From Photobacterium alginatilyticum (GTDB lineage: Bacteria; Pseudomonadota; Gammaproteobacteria; Enterobacterales; Vibrionaceae): a DNA stretch of 64,000 nucleotides. The stretch covers positions 1 to 64,000 of the forward strand of contig NZ_RSEJ01000017.1 of NCBI RefSeq assembly GCF_009910675.1, written 5' to 3'. Position numbers and translations under genes: made by a program. The stretch's first letter is position 1. The number at the start of each line of letters is the position of its first letter. Below, piece by piece: positions 17,685 to 26,968 of the stretch. The notes below the pieces were generated by a model that saw nothing but the letters and a program-made list of their open reading frames with translations, did no database searches and was not told where the DNA came from.

Positions 17685-19571
17685 TTACACTACGAATGTC
17701 GCCACTTTGTCATTCAGGTTAGTTGCCTGAGTACTAAGGTGCTCAGCCTGCTGGCGAGCCTCGCTGGCATCATTCGCTAGCTGATCGGTCACATCTTTAA
17801 TCGTGGTTGTATTCTGTGTGATTTCATCGGTGACATGCGTTTGCTCTTCCGCAGCTGTTGCAATCTGAGTGGCCATATCACTGATCATGGCTACCGAATC
17901 ATTGATTTGTTCCAGTGCCGCCGTCGCCTGATCGGCATCATCTACCGAGCACTGTGCCAGTTGCGAGCTGGTTTCCATCAGGTTAACGGCTTTAGATGTC
18001 GTTTGCTGTAATGTCGCAATCATTGACTGGATTTCTTCTGTCGAGGTATGAGTTCGCTGAGACAACACTCTTACTTCATCTGCCACAACAGCAAAACCAC
18101 GCCCCTGCTCGCCTGCGCGTGCCGCTTCGATAGCCGCATTCAGGGCCAGCAAGTTCGTTTGTTCAGCAATCCCCTGGATGGTCGACAAAATACTGTTGAT
18201 CCCCTGGGCATGGTCATTAAGTTCACTGATAACCGTTGTCGCTTCGCTCACTTCTGTAGCCAGATTATTGATTGATACCTTGCTCTGAGCCACCAGCTCG
18301 CTGCCGCTGTGAGTATGAGTTGTCGAGTCCTGCGCCGCCCGGGCAGTCTGTTCGGCATGAGAAGCAATTTCCTGAGTCGCTGAAGCCATCTCTGTAACAG
18401 CCGTTGCCACCATAGCGATCTCATCTTGCTGGCACTGTAGATCACGAGCCGACTTATCTGCGCGTTGTACCCCTTCACTCGACGTCTGGCTTAGCTCAAC
18501 ACCTTGGGTACGAATATGGCCAATCAGCAACTGCAAGCTGGCTACAAACTGATTAAAGTTTGAAGCTAACTCACCCACTTCATCCTTGCTGTCCAATTCT
18601 ATACGCTGGGTTAAATCGCCGCCGCCCTGCGCGATCAACGCCAGGGCATTGGATACTTGCTTCAGAGGCCTGAACAAATACCCACAAAGCAGGTTAAACA
18701 AGAAGACACAAATAATCACAACCAGCAGCGTCGTCAGCATTTGATCATAGAGCGTACTGTAAAGGGGCGCCACGACAGAGTCATAGTCAATCACAACAAC
18801 AGTGTTTAGCCCCTTGCCTTCAATCGGCGCAACAAAAACAAAGCTTTCATTACCGTTTAGTACCTTCTTCTCGATATGTCCTTCACGAGCTAAGTTCTTG
18901 ATCAAGGTATCAGTCAGATCGCTGTCAATCGTGCTAATCGCCTTATTCAACAGCGATGAATCAGCATGAGCAAAAACATTCCCTTCGGCATTAGCGATGA
19001 ACATGTACCCTTCACCAGGCAATGTCACCTCCTCCAGCTGTTTGATGATGTTCGCCATCTCGACATCCGCACCAAGCACTGCACGCTGGCCTGACACTGT
19101 TAACGCCTTGCCCATAGAAACAACCGTTGCGCCTGTTGCTGCCGCAATCGTCGGGTTTTCTACCGTTACAGCGCCATTAAGTTTAATGGCATTTTGATAC
19201 CAACCCCATTTGCGCGGATCGTTGTTGCCCGGAGGAAGCTGGACATCATTGGCATTCACCTGACTTCCATCGCTAAAGGCAAGAAACACATTGTCGAATT
19301 TTGCCGAGTCCCGAACCTGTTTTAAGTGTTCGGTCAAGGCATCATTTGCCGCATTCACTGGCATCGCCGACAGAGCCGAGGCTTTTGAATCCATCCAATC
19401 AATAACGTAATTGTTATAGGCCGATGCAACACCGCGAAGCCGATCATTAAGATCATCATCAAGACGACCCAACGAGGAGATAAATGAAAGTGCTGTCACC
19501 AGCATTCCACCCAAGATAATGGCGATACTGGCCGAAAGCGCCAGTTTTTGCCGAAGAGTTAGATTAGACAT
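17685..19571 (-). CDS. Methyl-accepting chemotaxis protein with dCache-type sensor
   Basis: This 628-residue chemoreceptor has a first membrane helix at about residues 10-32 and a periplasmic double-Cache-like domain (about 33-275; contains [10 protein letters not shown] and [14 protein letters not shown]). A second helix (about 280-302, [21 protein letters not shown]) and a HAMP domain follow, then the cytoplasmic signalling hairpin with tip [17 protein letters not shown]. No CheR/CheB-tethering pentapeptide is seen at the C-terminus. dCache domains often bind amino acids or organic acids, so the ligand is unknown. It lies beside glycogen genes but has its own terminator region and is probably monocistronic. 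Confidence 0.9.
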   Translation of the reverse strand: MSNLTLRQKLALSASIAIILGGMLVTALSFISSLGRLDDDLNDRLRGVASAYNNYVIDWMDSKASALSAMPVNAANDALTEHLKQVRDSAKFDNVFLAFSDGSQVNANDVQLPPGNNDPRKWGWYQNAIKLNGAVTVENPTIAAATGATVVSMGKALTVSGQRAVLGADVEMANIIKQLEEVTLPGEGYMFIANAEGNVFAHADSSLLNKAISTIDSDLTDTLIKNLAREGHIEKKVLNGNESFVFVAPIEGKGLNTVVVIDYDSVVAPLYSTLYDQMLTTLLVVIICVFLFNLLCGYLFRPLKQVSNALALIAQGGGDLTQRIELDSKDEVGELASNFNQFVASLQLLIGHIRTQGVELSQTSSEGVQRADKSARDLQCQQDEIAMVATAVTEMASATQEIASHAEQTARAAQDSTTHTHSGSELVAQSKVSINNLATEVSEATTVISELNDHAQGINSILSTIQGIAEQTNLLALNAAIEAARAGEQGRGFAVVADEVRVLSQRTHTSTEEIQSMIATLQQTTSKAVNLMETSSQLAQCSVDDADQATAALEQINDSVAMISDMATQIATAAEEQTHVTDEITQNTTTIKDVTDQLANDASEARQQAEHLSTQATNLNDKVATFVV

Positions 19572-19833
19572 TGATTCCCTTTACGATTCTTATAATACAG
19601 CTATACGCATATAATTTTTTCGGCAACATAAACAGTGCCGTATACGGCTTGAAAATAAGCCCCCCGACTTAAGCGAAGATCAAATGCCCGCCATTTATTT
19701 CAAGCTTCAAAATTATTACACTTTTATTATACTGTTCAAAGTATCAGCAGTGATTTCTTGACTCACGTCGACAAAATAAATGCCATCAGAGGATAATCAG
19801 CCATTATGATGAGCGGTTGTATTCCAGAAAAAG

Positions 19834-19859
19834 CAAAGCCCTCATGAAAGAGGGCTTTG
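19834..19859. terminator. Terminator behind glgA
   Basis: CAAAGCCCTC (19834-19843) pairs with GAGGGCTTTG (19850-19859). On the minus strand it is followed by CTTTTTC. The 337-base interval 19572-19908 also holds the chemoreceptor promoter; nothing else was recognised there. Confidence 0.8.
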
Positions 19860-19908
19860 AGAGGATATTGCTTGCTATCTTATTAGCTATAACTGAGCAG
19901 CAGCTATT

Positions 19909-21435
19909 CTACGCTAAATACTCGGGAGTCTGAGGGGAAGCAACACGTCCCTGCTCTTGTCCCATGTACATACTGACATATTGCTCAGCCGATTCTTTCC
20001 ATTCAAACTTACACGCCATTGCATTTTGCTGCAGGCGCTTAAACTCTTGTGGTTTCTGGCTGTATAACAACAGGCTGCGCTGGAGTTTGATCAGCAAGGC
20101 TTCCGGCATCGGTGCATCAAAAATAAAGCCCGTTGCCACCTGCGGAGTCTGATCATAGTCGATCACGGTATCTTTCAGACCACCCACCCCACGTACAATC
20201 GGCAAGGTGCCATAGGCAAGACTATACATCTGATTCAATCCACACGGCTCAAACTCAGATGGCATCATAAAGAAATCTGCACCGGCCTCGACACAATGTG
20301 CCAGCGGATTGCTGTAGGCCTCGACAAACGCAAACTTCTCTTTATGCGCTTCACTTATATCACGCAGTGCCGCAGCCAGCTTGGGATCACCCGTACCAAC
20401 TATCACCACCTGTACATCATTGACCAGGAAGTCTTTCAACATCGGAATGATATAGTGAATACCCTTTTGCTCGGTCAGACGGCAAACCATTCCATAAAGC
20501 GGTACATCTTCAACCGGTAGGCCGACCTGTTGCTGTAAATCACGTTTACACGCTTTTTTACCTCGCACCAGGCTAACCTTATTGGCTTTAAAACTCTGCT
20601 TAATAAAGGGATCCGTTTCTGGGTTCCAGTCTTGATAGTCACAGCCGTTCACGATGCCGTAGAGATCAGCAGCACGGGCCTGAAAGTCGGCTTCCATTCC
20701 GTGCGAGCCTAAATGCGTGAGTAATTCAGAGGCATAATTCGGGCTGACGGCATTGACCTTGTCGGCATAAGCCACACCGGCTTTTAGCATGCTGACATGG
20801 GAAGGGTCGACTTCAGCATTGATATAACGACGCTGAATCAGCTCAGGGATCAAACTGTACTGATCGTAATTAAATACGCCTTTGAATACCGCATTATGGA
20901 TTGTGATCACGCTTTTCGTCTGGGCAAAAAACGCATCATCGGCGTACCGAGTCCTGAGCAGGAAGGGAACCAGGCCAGTATGCCAATCATTACAATGAAC
21001 AACATCCGGCTGAAAGCCCATCTTCTCACATAAATCTAACGATGCGGCACTGAAAAATGCAAACCTTTCACCGTTGTCAGAATATGCCTGGTTGTTTTCC
21101 GCATACAGTTCGGGGCGCGCAAAATACTGAGGCGCATCAACGCCGTAGACAGTCACCTTGCCACTCTCCAGCGCCTTCACCTGATAACTCACAGGTGCCG
21201 GCTGAGGAGCTACATATAACTCGGTATCAAGCAGTGTCTCTGCCTGCTCAGAATTTGCAACCTTCTGATACAGCGGCATGACAATACGAACATCATGCCC
21301 CATTTCTTTAAGCGCTGAAGGCAATGACTTGGCAACGTCAGCCAAACCACCGGTTTTGACCAAACCTTCGACTTCAGACGCCACAAATAAAATCTTGAGC
21401 GATTTTCCTGACATCGGTTTCTTTCTAGTAACCAA
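19909..21435 (-). CDS. glgA: Glycogen synthase GlgA
   Basis: This 508-residue GT5 enzyme transfers glucose from ADP-glucose to growing alpha-1,4-glucan chains. The N-terminal KTGGLADV loop binds ADP-glucose. The C-terminal half has the retaining glycosyltransferase signature around PSEFEPCGLNQMYSLAYGTL. The start is TTG at 21435, because AGGAG lies six bases upstream. The ATG at 21414 (MSGKSLKILF) has no ribosome binding site, though it gives the more usual N-terminus. The TTG start overlaps the glgC stop by 11 bases, implying translational coupling with ADP-glucose pyrophosphorylase. glgB and glgP are not in the window. Confidence 0.9.
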   Translation of the reverse strand: MVTRKKPMSGKSLKILFVASEVEGLVKTGGLADVAKSLPSALKEMGHDVRIVMPLYQKVANSEQAETLLDTELYVAPQPAPVSYQVKALESGKVTVYGVDAPQYFARPELYAENNQAYSDNGERFAFFSAASLDLCEKMGFQPDVVHCNDWHTGLVPFLLRTRYADDAFFAQTKSVITIHNAVFKGVFNYDQYSLIPELIQRRYINAEVDPSHVSMLKAGVAYADKVNAVSPNYASELLTHLGSHGMEADFQARAADLYGIVNGCDYQDWNPETDPFIKQSFKANKVSLVRGKKACKRDLQQQVGLPVEDVPLYGMVCRLTEQKGIHYIIPMLKDFLVNDVQVVIVGTGDPKLAAALRDISEAHKEKFAFVEAYSNPLAHCVEAGADFFMMPSEFEPCGLNQMYSLAYGTLPIVRGVGGLKDTVIDYDQTPQVATGFIFDAPMPEALLIKLQRSLLLYSQKPQEFKRLQQNAMACKFEWKESAEQYVSMYMGQEQGRVASPQTPEYLA

Positions 21436-22642
21436 CTTTTGCTCCTTTTGGTATCACGACAATTCCTTCGTCTGACACATGGTACTTCTTCTTATCTTCT
21501 TCAAGATTCTCACCGATAATCGTACCAGGTGCGATATGAACATTCTTATCGATAATAGCACGGCGAATCGAACAGCCTGCACCGATCTTTACATCACCCA
21601 AAATGACTGACTCACTGATGGTGGTGCCATGATCAACATTGGTACGGAAGCCCAATACTGACTTATAAACTTTAGCGCCACGAATATAGCTACCAGCCGA
21701 TATCATACAGTTATTGGTATCAACCTTGTGCTCATCACTATCAAGCACTGTTGCGGGCGGGAGTGGCGGATAGAAGGTGTGCAGCTGCCACTGACGGTTA
21801 TATAGAGAAAACGGTGCATCTTCTGACAACAAATCCATATGTGCCTGCCAGTAAGACTCGATGGTACCAACATCGCGCCAGTATCCTGTACTCTTCTCTC
21901 CCGGGATCACATTGGTCGTAAAGTCATAGACAAATACTTTACCCAGCGGAAACAGTTTAGGAATAATATCTTTGCCGAAGTCATGGCTTGACTGTTCGTT
22001 GACTGCGTCTTCCTCGAGCTCTTTACTCAGTACGCCAGTTTCAAAAATATAGTTCCCCATGGAGACTAACGCATGATCAGGATCACCCGGAATCGACTTC
22101 GGATTCTCAGGCTTTTCCTCAAAACCGACCATGCAGCCATTGGCATCCACTTCTATCACCCCGAAAGCACTGGCTTCACTCAACGGCATACGTAGGGCCG
22201 ATACCGTTAGATCCGCTTTCTTCTCCAGGTGGTAGTCAAGCATCTGCTTAACATCCATTTTGTAAATATGGTCGCTACCGAAAATACAAACTTGATCCGG
22301 CTCTTCGAGTTCAACAAAACGCAGATTCTGGTAAATAGCATCTGCCGTGCCATCATACCAGCGCTTACCCATCCGCATCTGTGCAGGGATCGGGTCAATA
22401 AACCGGCCCGTAATACCTGAAACATTCCAGCCTTTCTTCATATGTACGTAGAGTGACTGAGATTTAAACTGAGTCAGTACATAAATCTTCATCAGATCAG
22501 CATTAAGGAAATTATTTAATGCGAAATCTATCAGGCGGTAACTACCTCCAAATGGCACTGCAGGCTTTGTACGCGTATCCGTCAACGGACGCAGACGCGA
22601 CCCTTCTCCACCTGCCAAAATCATTCCTAAAACACCAGCCAT
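21425..22642 (-). CDS. glgC: Glucose-1-phosphate adenylyltransferase GlgC
   Basis: This 405-residue ADP-glucose pyrophosphorylase makes the glycosyl donor for glycogen synthesis. The nucleotidyltransferase motif is GMILAGGEGSRLRPLT with TKPAVPFGG. The substrate region FGSDHIYKMD and the left-handed beta-helix C-terminus (SVILGDVKIGAGCSIRRAII) are present. Length fits the bacterial family. It forms an operon with glgA (overlap). Its start is 366 bases from the divergent amylase start, and the shared region carries MalT-like boxes oriented toward the amylase. Confidence 0.95.
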   Translation of the reverse strand: MAGVLGMILAGGEGSRLRPLTDTRTKPAVPFGGSYRLIDFALNNFLNADLMKIYVLTQFKSQSLYVHMKKGWNVSGITGRFIDPIPAQMRMGKRWYDGTADAIYQNLRFVELEEPDQVCIFGSDHIYKMDVKQMLDYHLEKKADLTVSALRMPLSEASAFGVIEVDANGCMVGFEEKPENPKSIPGDPDHALVSMGNYIFETGVLSKELEEDAVNEQSSHDFGKDIIPKLFPLGKVFVYDFTTNVIPGEKSTGYWRDVGTIESYWQAHMDLLSEDAPFSLYNRQWQLHTFYPPLPPATVLDSDEHKVDTNNCMISAGSYIRGAKVYKSVLGFRTNVDHGTTISESVILGDVKIGAGCSIRRAIIDKNVHIAPGTIIGENLEEDKKKYHVSDEGIVVIPKGAKVGY

Positions 22643-22907
22643 AGTGTACCTCCTTGTTAGTAAGCAATCATGCTCATATATATCACATTTCCATGCTTAT
22701 TGAGAATGCTTTTGCAGTGAATCTTGATTGATACATTACAAAAGTAAAAATTTATTACAACGTTCACACTTATTGGTATGACAACTACTCCTTTCACTCC
22801 GACAGTGACTGTCTCGTCCTCTTATTTATTGGTGGGAAATATCAATAACGAGATTTTATATAATTGTCATAATTCACGGAGCGCCCGAATTTGCTAGCTA
22901 AACGGCT

Positions 22908-22942
22908 CTACTCCCCCTGTCTCCTACCTCTTTGGGAGGTAG
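22908..22942 (-). promoter_or_regulatory. MalT-like boxes upstream of the 23009 amylase
   Basis: On the minus strand GGGGGAGTAG (22908-22917) is identical to the first box before lamB. A second box-like element GAGGTAGGAG covers 22921-22930 and a third, on the plus strand, is GGGAGGTAG (22934-22942). They lie 67-101 bases upstream of the amylase start. Confidence 0.55.
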
Positions 22943-23008
22943 ATAGCTGAATACTTTTTCAAATACAGCCAGTAGACTTTCTGTAGATTGTTAATGGAAG
23001 CACAAAAC

Positions 23009-24430
23009 ATGACGACGAGCTTTTCAACTCACCTATCGCCAAAGGCAACCAATGTTATTCTCCATGCCTTTGACTGGCCTTACAGCCGTATAGCTGAAAA
23101 TGCCGAAGCCATTGCCAAATCAGGCTTCAAAGCGGTACTAGTATCGCCACCGATGAAGTCCAAAATAACGAACAAAGGCACTCAATGGTGGCAACGATAC
23201 CAACCACAGGACTACCGGGTTATTGACAACCAACTCGGCAATACTGCTGATTTCGAGCAGATGACAACAACCTTAAAACAACACGACTTGCTGGTTTATG
23301 CCGATATTGTATTCAACCACATGGCCAACGAGTCCGATCTTCGCACTGATCTTGACTACCCTAACGCGGGCATATTGCAAGACTATGACGAGAAAGAAGA
23401 ATATTTTGAATCGATAAGGTTATTTGGCGATTTATCTCAACCGCTTTTCACCGAAAGTGACTTTGTTCAGGCATTTCCGATCGAAAACTGGAAAGATCCA
23501 TGGCAAGTACAGAACGGCCGTATTAGCAGCGGGCATGAAGATCCCGGGTTACCGACGCTCAAATGCAATAATAATGTAGTAAAAATACAACAGTCCTACC
23601 TAAAAGCGTTAAAGCTATTAGGTATAAGTGGATTTCGTATTGACGCGGCCAAACATTTGACCCTTGAGCACATTCAACAGGTTTGGGACGAAAAGATCAG
23701 TGAAGGCACCCACATTTTCGGAGAGATCATTACCGACGGTGGCGCAACGAAAGAAGAATATGAGCTATTTCTCAAGCCATACCTAAAAGACACCCGGCTT
23801 GGCGCGTATGACTTCCCGTTATTTCATTCTCTTTTCAACGTGTTTGAAAAAGGAGAACCGATCACGGATCTAGCCAATCCATACTCTGTCGGTCAGGCGC
23901 TTGCTAATGATCGAGCTATTACCTTCGCAACGACCCACGACATTCCCAACAATGACGTGTTCCTCAACCAAGTCATGACCGAGCACAACGAGCGACTGGC
24001 CTATTGTTACGTGCTGGGCCGTGACGGTGGCGTACCACTGATCTACTCGGACTTGGATACCAGCGGTATTCTGTCGGATAACGGAAAACCAAGATGGCTC
24101 GATACCTGGCAGGATCCTATGATGCAAAACATGATCCGGTTCCATAACCTTACCCATGGCGAACCGATGCACAGCTTCGATCATAGTGACGATCTGCTGA
24201 TGTTCCAACGCGGGGATACCGGTATCGTGGTGATCAACAACGGTAGCAAGGAGAACACTATTTCGCTTCCGGCAGGTAACTATATGGACTTGCTCGATAT
24301 GGACGGCACATTAATTGAAACCGCTGAAGTAGTGACATCCGGGAAGGCGTGTCCAGACAATAATAACAACGATACGTGTTATCAGATAAGGCTTCCCGCT
24401 AAATCCTGCGCAATGTTAGTCAGAACCTAG
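23009..24430 (+). CDS. GH13 alpha-amylase-like enzyme, cytoplasmic
   Basis: This 474-residue GH13 protein has a compact N-terminus (NVILHAFDWPYSRIAENA) typical of short alpha-amylases. Catalytic residues are Asp212 (GFRIDAAKH), Glu239 (IFGEIITDG) and Asp311 (TTHDIPNND), with region I as ADIVFNHMAN. No signal peptide is present, which is unusual because relatives of this type are often secreted. The start at 23009 is chosen since GGAAG lies eight bases upstream; the ATG at 22994 has no such site. MalT-like boxes in the promoter imply maltodextrin induction. It may process cytoplasmic glycogen or imported dextrins. Confidence 0.8.
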   Translation: MTTSFSTHLSPKATNVILHAFDWPYSRIAENAEAIAKSGFKAVLVSPPMKSKITNKGTQWWQRYQPQDYRVIDNQLGNTADFEQMTTTLKQHDLLVYADIVFNHMANESDLRTDLDYPNAGILQDYDEKEEYFESIRLFGDLSQPLFTESDFVQAFPIENWKDPWQVQNGRISSGHEDPGLPTLKCNNNVVKIQQSYLKALKLLGISGFRIDAAKHLTLEHIQQVWDEKISEGTHIFGEIITDGGATKEEYELFLKPYLKDTRLGAYDFPLFHSLFNVFEKGEPITDLANPYSVGQALANDRAITFATTHDIPNNDVFLNQVMTEHNERLAYCYVLGRDGGVPLIYSDLDTSGILSDNGKPRWLDTWQDPMMQNMIRFHNLTHGEPMHSFDHSDDLLMFQRGDTGIVVINNGSKENTISLPAGNYMDLLDMDGTLIETAEVVTSGKACPDNNNNDTCYQIRLPAKSCAMLVRT

Positions 24431-24462
24431 CAGAAAAACAGCAGACAGTTGGATAGGTTAAA

Positions 24463-24487
24463 GGTTGATAGCCGAGTGCTATCAGCC
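24463..24487. terminator. Weak bidirectional hairpin
   Basis: GGTTGATAGC (24463-24472) pairs with GCTATCAGCC (24478-24487) with one G-T pair, between the convergent amylase and PepSY genes. No U-run is present. Confidence 0.4.
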
Positions 24488-24762
24488 TAATCAATATCAG
24501 TAATCTTGCCCGTATAAAGGTCGATTTCAAGTTCTACCTTGCGGCCTTCTTTGTCTCGCGCTTCAACTTCAATTTCGTTCTCTTCGCGCTCCACCTTAAT
24601 CTTCCTGAAATCATGGTAGCCTTGGTTTTGGAGCATTCTCATCGCCTTGGGGACGGTCAACGCACTGGAGGTTGTCTCTTCAACCGGATCAGCCATTGCC
24701 GGTACCGCTGCAAGCAGGCTGCCAAGGCACACCCAAGACGCAAAGACACTTAATACTTTCAT
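24487..24762 (-). CDS. PepSY-domain periplasmic protein
   Basis: This 91-residue protein has a Sec signal peptide (MKVLSVFASWVCLGSLLAAV, cut near AMA). One PepSY domain follows (LTVPKAMRMLQNQGYHDFRKI, then EVEARDKEGRKVELEIDLYTG). PepSY modules are small periplasmic domains thought to inhibit proteases or bind metals and other ligands. The start at 24762 is preferred over a GTG four codons earlier because it gives a clean signal peptide with GGGAAG just upstream. A CRP-type site lies about 80 bases upstream. No partner gene is adjacent. Confidence 0.75.
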   Translation of the reverse strand: MKVLSVFASWVCLGSLLAAVPAMADPVEETTSSALTVPKAMRMLQNQGYHDFRKIKVEREENEIEVEARDKEGRKVELEIDLYTGKITDID

Positions 24763-24843
24763 ACTACTTCCCACAAAAAAGTATGTGATAGGTCATCATA
24801 CCAGAGCAATCACACTATCAATGATCACAAGCGCTAAATGATT

Positions 24844-24857
24844 GTGAGCCAAGTCAC
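24844..24857. promoter_or_regulatory. CRP-type site
   Basis: GTGA-GCCAAG-TCAC matches the CRP core exactly, preceded by TT (TTGTGA). It sits between the PepSY gene (82 bases away, minus) and the 25095 gene (238 bases away, plus). The rest of the 24763-25094 interval shows no clear element. Confidence 0.5.
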
Positions 24858-25094
24858 GTTATATGCCATATAACACATGAATTCACTCTAAGGGTAATTG
24901 CGAACACCACACGATATTCCGCTCACAAATAAAGGGGGGCGCAATATATTATTGCAAACCAACCCTCGCCTACCGGCAAGGCCAATGAGAAAGATAGTAT
25001 AAACTTAATCGTAAACCATTATTGCACCTTGCACATTTCAACCTTAGATGATAATAATTATCAATTCGATCACTGCAAGGGGTTGGTTCACTAC

Positions 25095-25478
25095 ATGGAA
25101 AAAAAAGCACGGCTCTATAGCCTATTTTTCAAAGCAGAAGAGCGATTTCTTAATCACCCTGTCATACCTGGTTTCGAGCCTGATATCATTATCGAGTTTG
25201 TCCAGTCAGGGCTTAATCTCGCCTCCTATTACTGTCGCCACTCGCCTAACTATAACCCTTTGCTTCAAGAACTCTTTTTACGCCGAGTATTCTTTCATCT
25301 CACAGACGCCATTGCGCATAGAGGGCATTCGCGAATTTTCCGCCGCATCTGCCTTGATCATCTGCATTGCCCTTTATTGGCGTTGAAGAAACATTACGGC
25401 CAGTCAGACGAAGGGAAGCGCCAGCTTCATTCTCTGCAACGTAACCTCTTGCAATTACACCACACCTCCGGATTCTAA
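25095..25478 (+). CDS. Conserved-looking hypothetical protein upstream of fumC
   Basis: This is a 127-residue protein that I do not recognise. It begins MEKKARLYSLFFKAEERFLN and is rich in His, Leu and Arg, with predicted helices and four to five cysteines (YYCRHSPNYN, CLDHLHCPL). No signal peptide or membrane segment. The start is uncertain: the ATG at 25095 lacks a well-placed ribosome binding site, and an in-frame TTG at 25029 would add 22 residues. It ends 11 bases before fumC on the same strand, so the two are probably co-transcribed. The Cys/His content might hint at metal binding, but no motif is clear. Confidence 0.55.
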   Translation: MEKKARLYSLFFKAEERFLNHPVIPGFEPDIIIEFVQSGLNLASYYCRHSPNYNPLLQELFLRRVFFHLTDAIAHRGHSRIFRRICLDHLHCPLLALKKHYGQSDEGKRQLHSLQRNLLQLHHTSGF

Positions 25479-25489
25479 GGATATCTATC

Positions 25490-26875
25490 ATGAACTCCCG
25501 TTATCGCATCGAGAAAGACAGCATGGGCGATGTTCACGTCCCGCAAGATGCCCTCTATCAGGCTCAGACCCAGCGAGCTGTCGACAACTTTCCGATCAGC
25601 GGCATTACCATGCCCAAGCAGTTCATTCAGGCACTGGCTTTTGTCAAGCAAGCAGCGGCACGCAGCAATTTAGAGCTCAAGTTACTCGAGCATAATATTG
25701 CCCACGCCATTATTGATAGCTGCCAGGAAATCATTGACGGCCAACATTTGGAGCAGTTTCCTATCGATGTCTTCCAGACAGGTTCAGGAACCAGCTCAAA
25801 CATGAATGCCAATGAAGTGATAGCCACTCTGGCCAGCCAGAAAAGTGGTAAAACGGTCAGCCCCAACGACCATGTCAACATGGGGCAAAGCAGTAATGAC
25901 GTCATCCCGACCACTATTCAGGTCAGTGCCGCCCTTACCTGCCACTTCCAGCTATTTCCTGCACTGCAGCACCTGATTGACACTATTGATAGCAAAACGG
26001 AATCTGTTGGCCACGTGGTAAAAACAGGCCGTACCCACTTGATGGATGCTATGCCAGTCACACTCGGCCAGGAACTGCAGGGCTGGAAGATACAACTTGA
26101 AAAAGCGCAGTTGGGCATCACACATGCGCTGGAAAATGTGACAGCACTGGCCCAGGGTGGCACCGCGGTAGGTACCGGGATCAATGCCGAGCCAGAATTC
26201 GCGGCTATTTTTGCCAATAATATCTCTGTCTCGACAGAAATCAATTTCTCCTGCAGCGATAACTTTTTCTATAACCTGGGCAGCCAGGATGCCATTGTCG
26301 CCTTATCTGGCCAGCTCAAGACAGCTGCGGTGGCCGTCATGAAAATATCCAATGACTTACGTTGGATGAACTCAGGCCCGCTTGCCGGTCTGGGCGAAAT
26401 AGAATTAGAAGCTCTTCAACCGGGCTCCTCTATCATGCCGGGTAAAGTGAACCCTGTGATCCCCGAGGCAGCGGCTATGGTTGCAGCTCAGGTTATCGGC
26501 AATGACACCACAATCACCGTTGGTGGACAATCAGGTAATTTCCAGCTCAATGTAATGCTGCCTGTGATCGCGCTTAACCTCATACAGAGTATTGAGCTAC
26601 TTGCCAATGCATCCACGCTGCTGGCAGATAAAGCCATCGGTAGCTTCACCGTCCGGGAAGATAACTTGCAGTTGGCTCTGGCAAAGAACCCGATATTGGT
26701 GACAGCGCTCAATCCGGTAATTGGCTATCTGAAAGCCGCAGAAATAGCCAAGAAAGCCTACAAAGAACAAAGGCCGATTATCGATGTCGCGGAAGAGGAA
26801 ACAGATCTCAGCCGTTCAGAGCTTGAGTCGCTCCTCAACCCGAAAAAACTCACCGAAGGTGGCGTTGCTCACTAG
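25490..26875 (+). CDS. fumC: Class II fumarate hydratase FumC
   Basis: This 461-residue iron-independent fumarase interconverts fumarate and malate in the TCA cycle and works as a homotetramer in the cytoplasm. The superfamily signature GSSIMPGKVNP is present, as are GSGTSSNMNANEV, MGQSSNDVIPT and KTGRTHLMDAMPVTLGQE, the three regions that build the active site. Length fits (460-467). AAGGATATCATC precedes the ATG. The upstream small gene appears to be in the same transcript. Class II fumarases commonly take over under iron limitation or oxidative stress, but no Fur or SoxS site was identified. Confidence 0.95.
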   Translation: MNSRYRIEKDSMGDVHVPQDALYQAQTQRAVDNFPISGITMPKQFIQALAFVKQAAARSNLELKLLEHNIAHAIIDSCQEIIDGQHLEQFPIDVFQTGSGTSSNMNANEVIATLASQKSGKTVSPNDHVNMGQSSNDVIPTTIQVSAALTCHFQLFPALQHLIDTIDSKTESVGHVVKTGRTHLMDAMPVTLGQELQGWKIQLEKAQLGITHALENVTALAQGGTAVGTGINAEPEFAAIFANNISVSTEINFSCSDNFFYNLGSQDAIVALSGQLKTAAVAVMKISNDLRWMNSGPLAGLGEIELEALQPGSSIMPGKVNPVIPEAAAMVAAQVIGNDTTITVGGQSGNFQLNVMLPVIALNLIQSIELLANASTLLADKAIGSFTVREDNLQLALAKNPILVTALNPVIGYLKAAEIAKKAYKEQRPIIDVAEEETDLSRSELESLLNPKKLTEGGVAH

Positions 26876-26893
26876 GCTTAACCAATAATGATT

Positions 26894-26929
26894 CTCTCAT
26901 TTTCTGCTGACAACAACGGAAAATGAGAG
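26894..26929. terminator. Convergent hairpin between fumC and the EAL gene
   Basis: CTCTCATTTTC (26894-26904) and GAAAATGAGAG (26919-26929) form a perfect 11-bp stem with a 14-base loop. No long U-run follows. Confidence 0.5.
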
Positions 26930-26968
26930 GGCTTCGACAGCAGCATAAAGAATAGGCAATCGGCTCTA

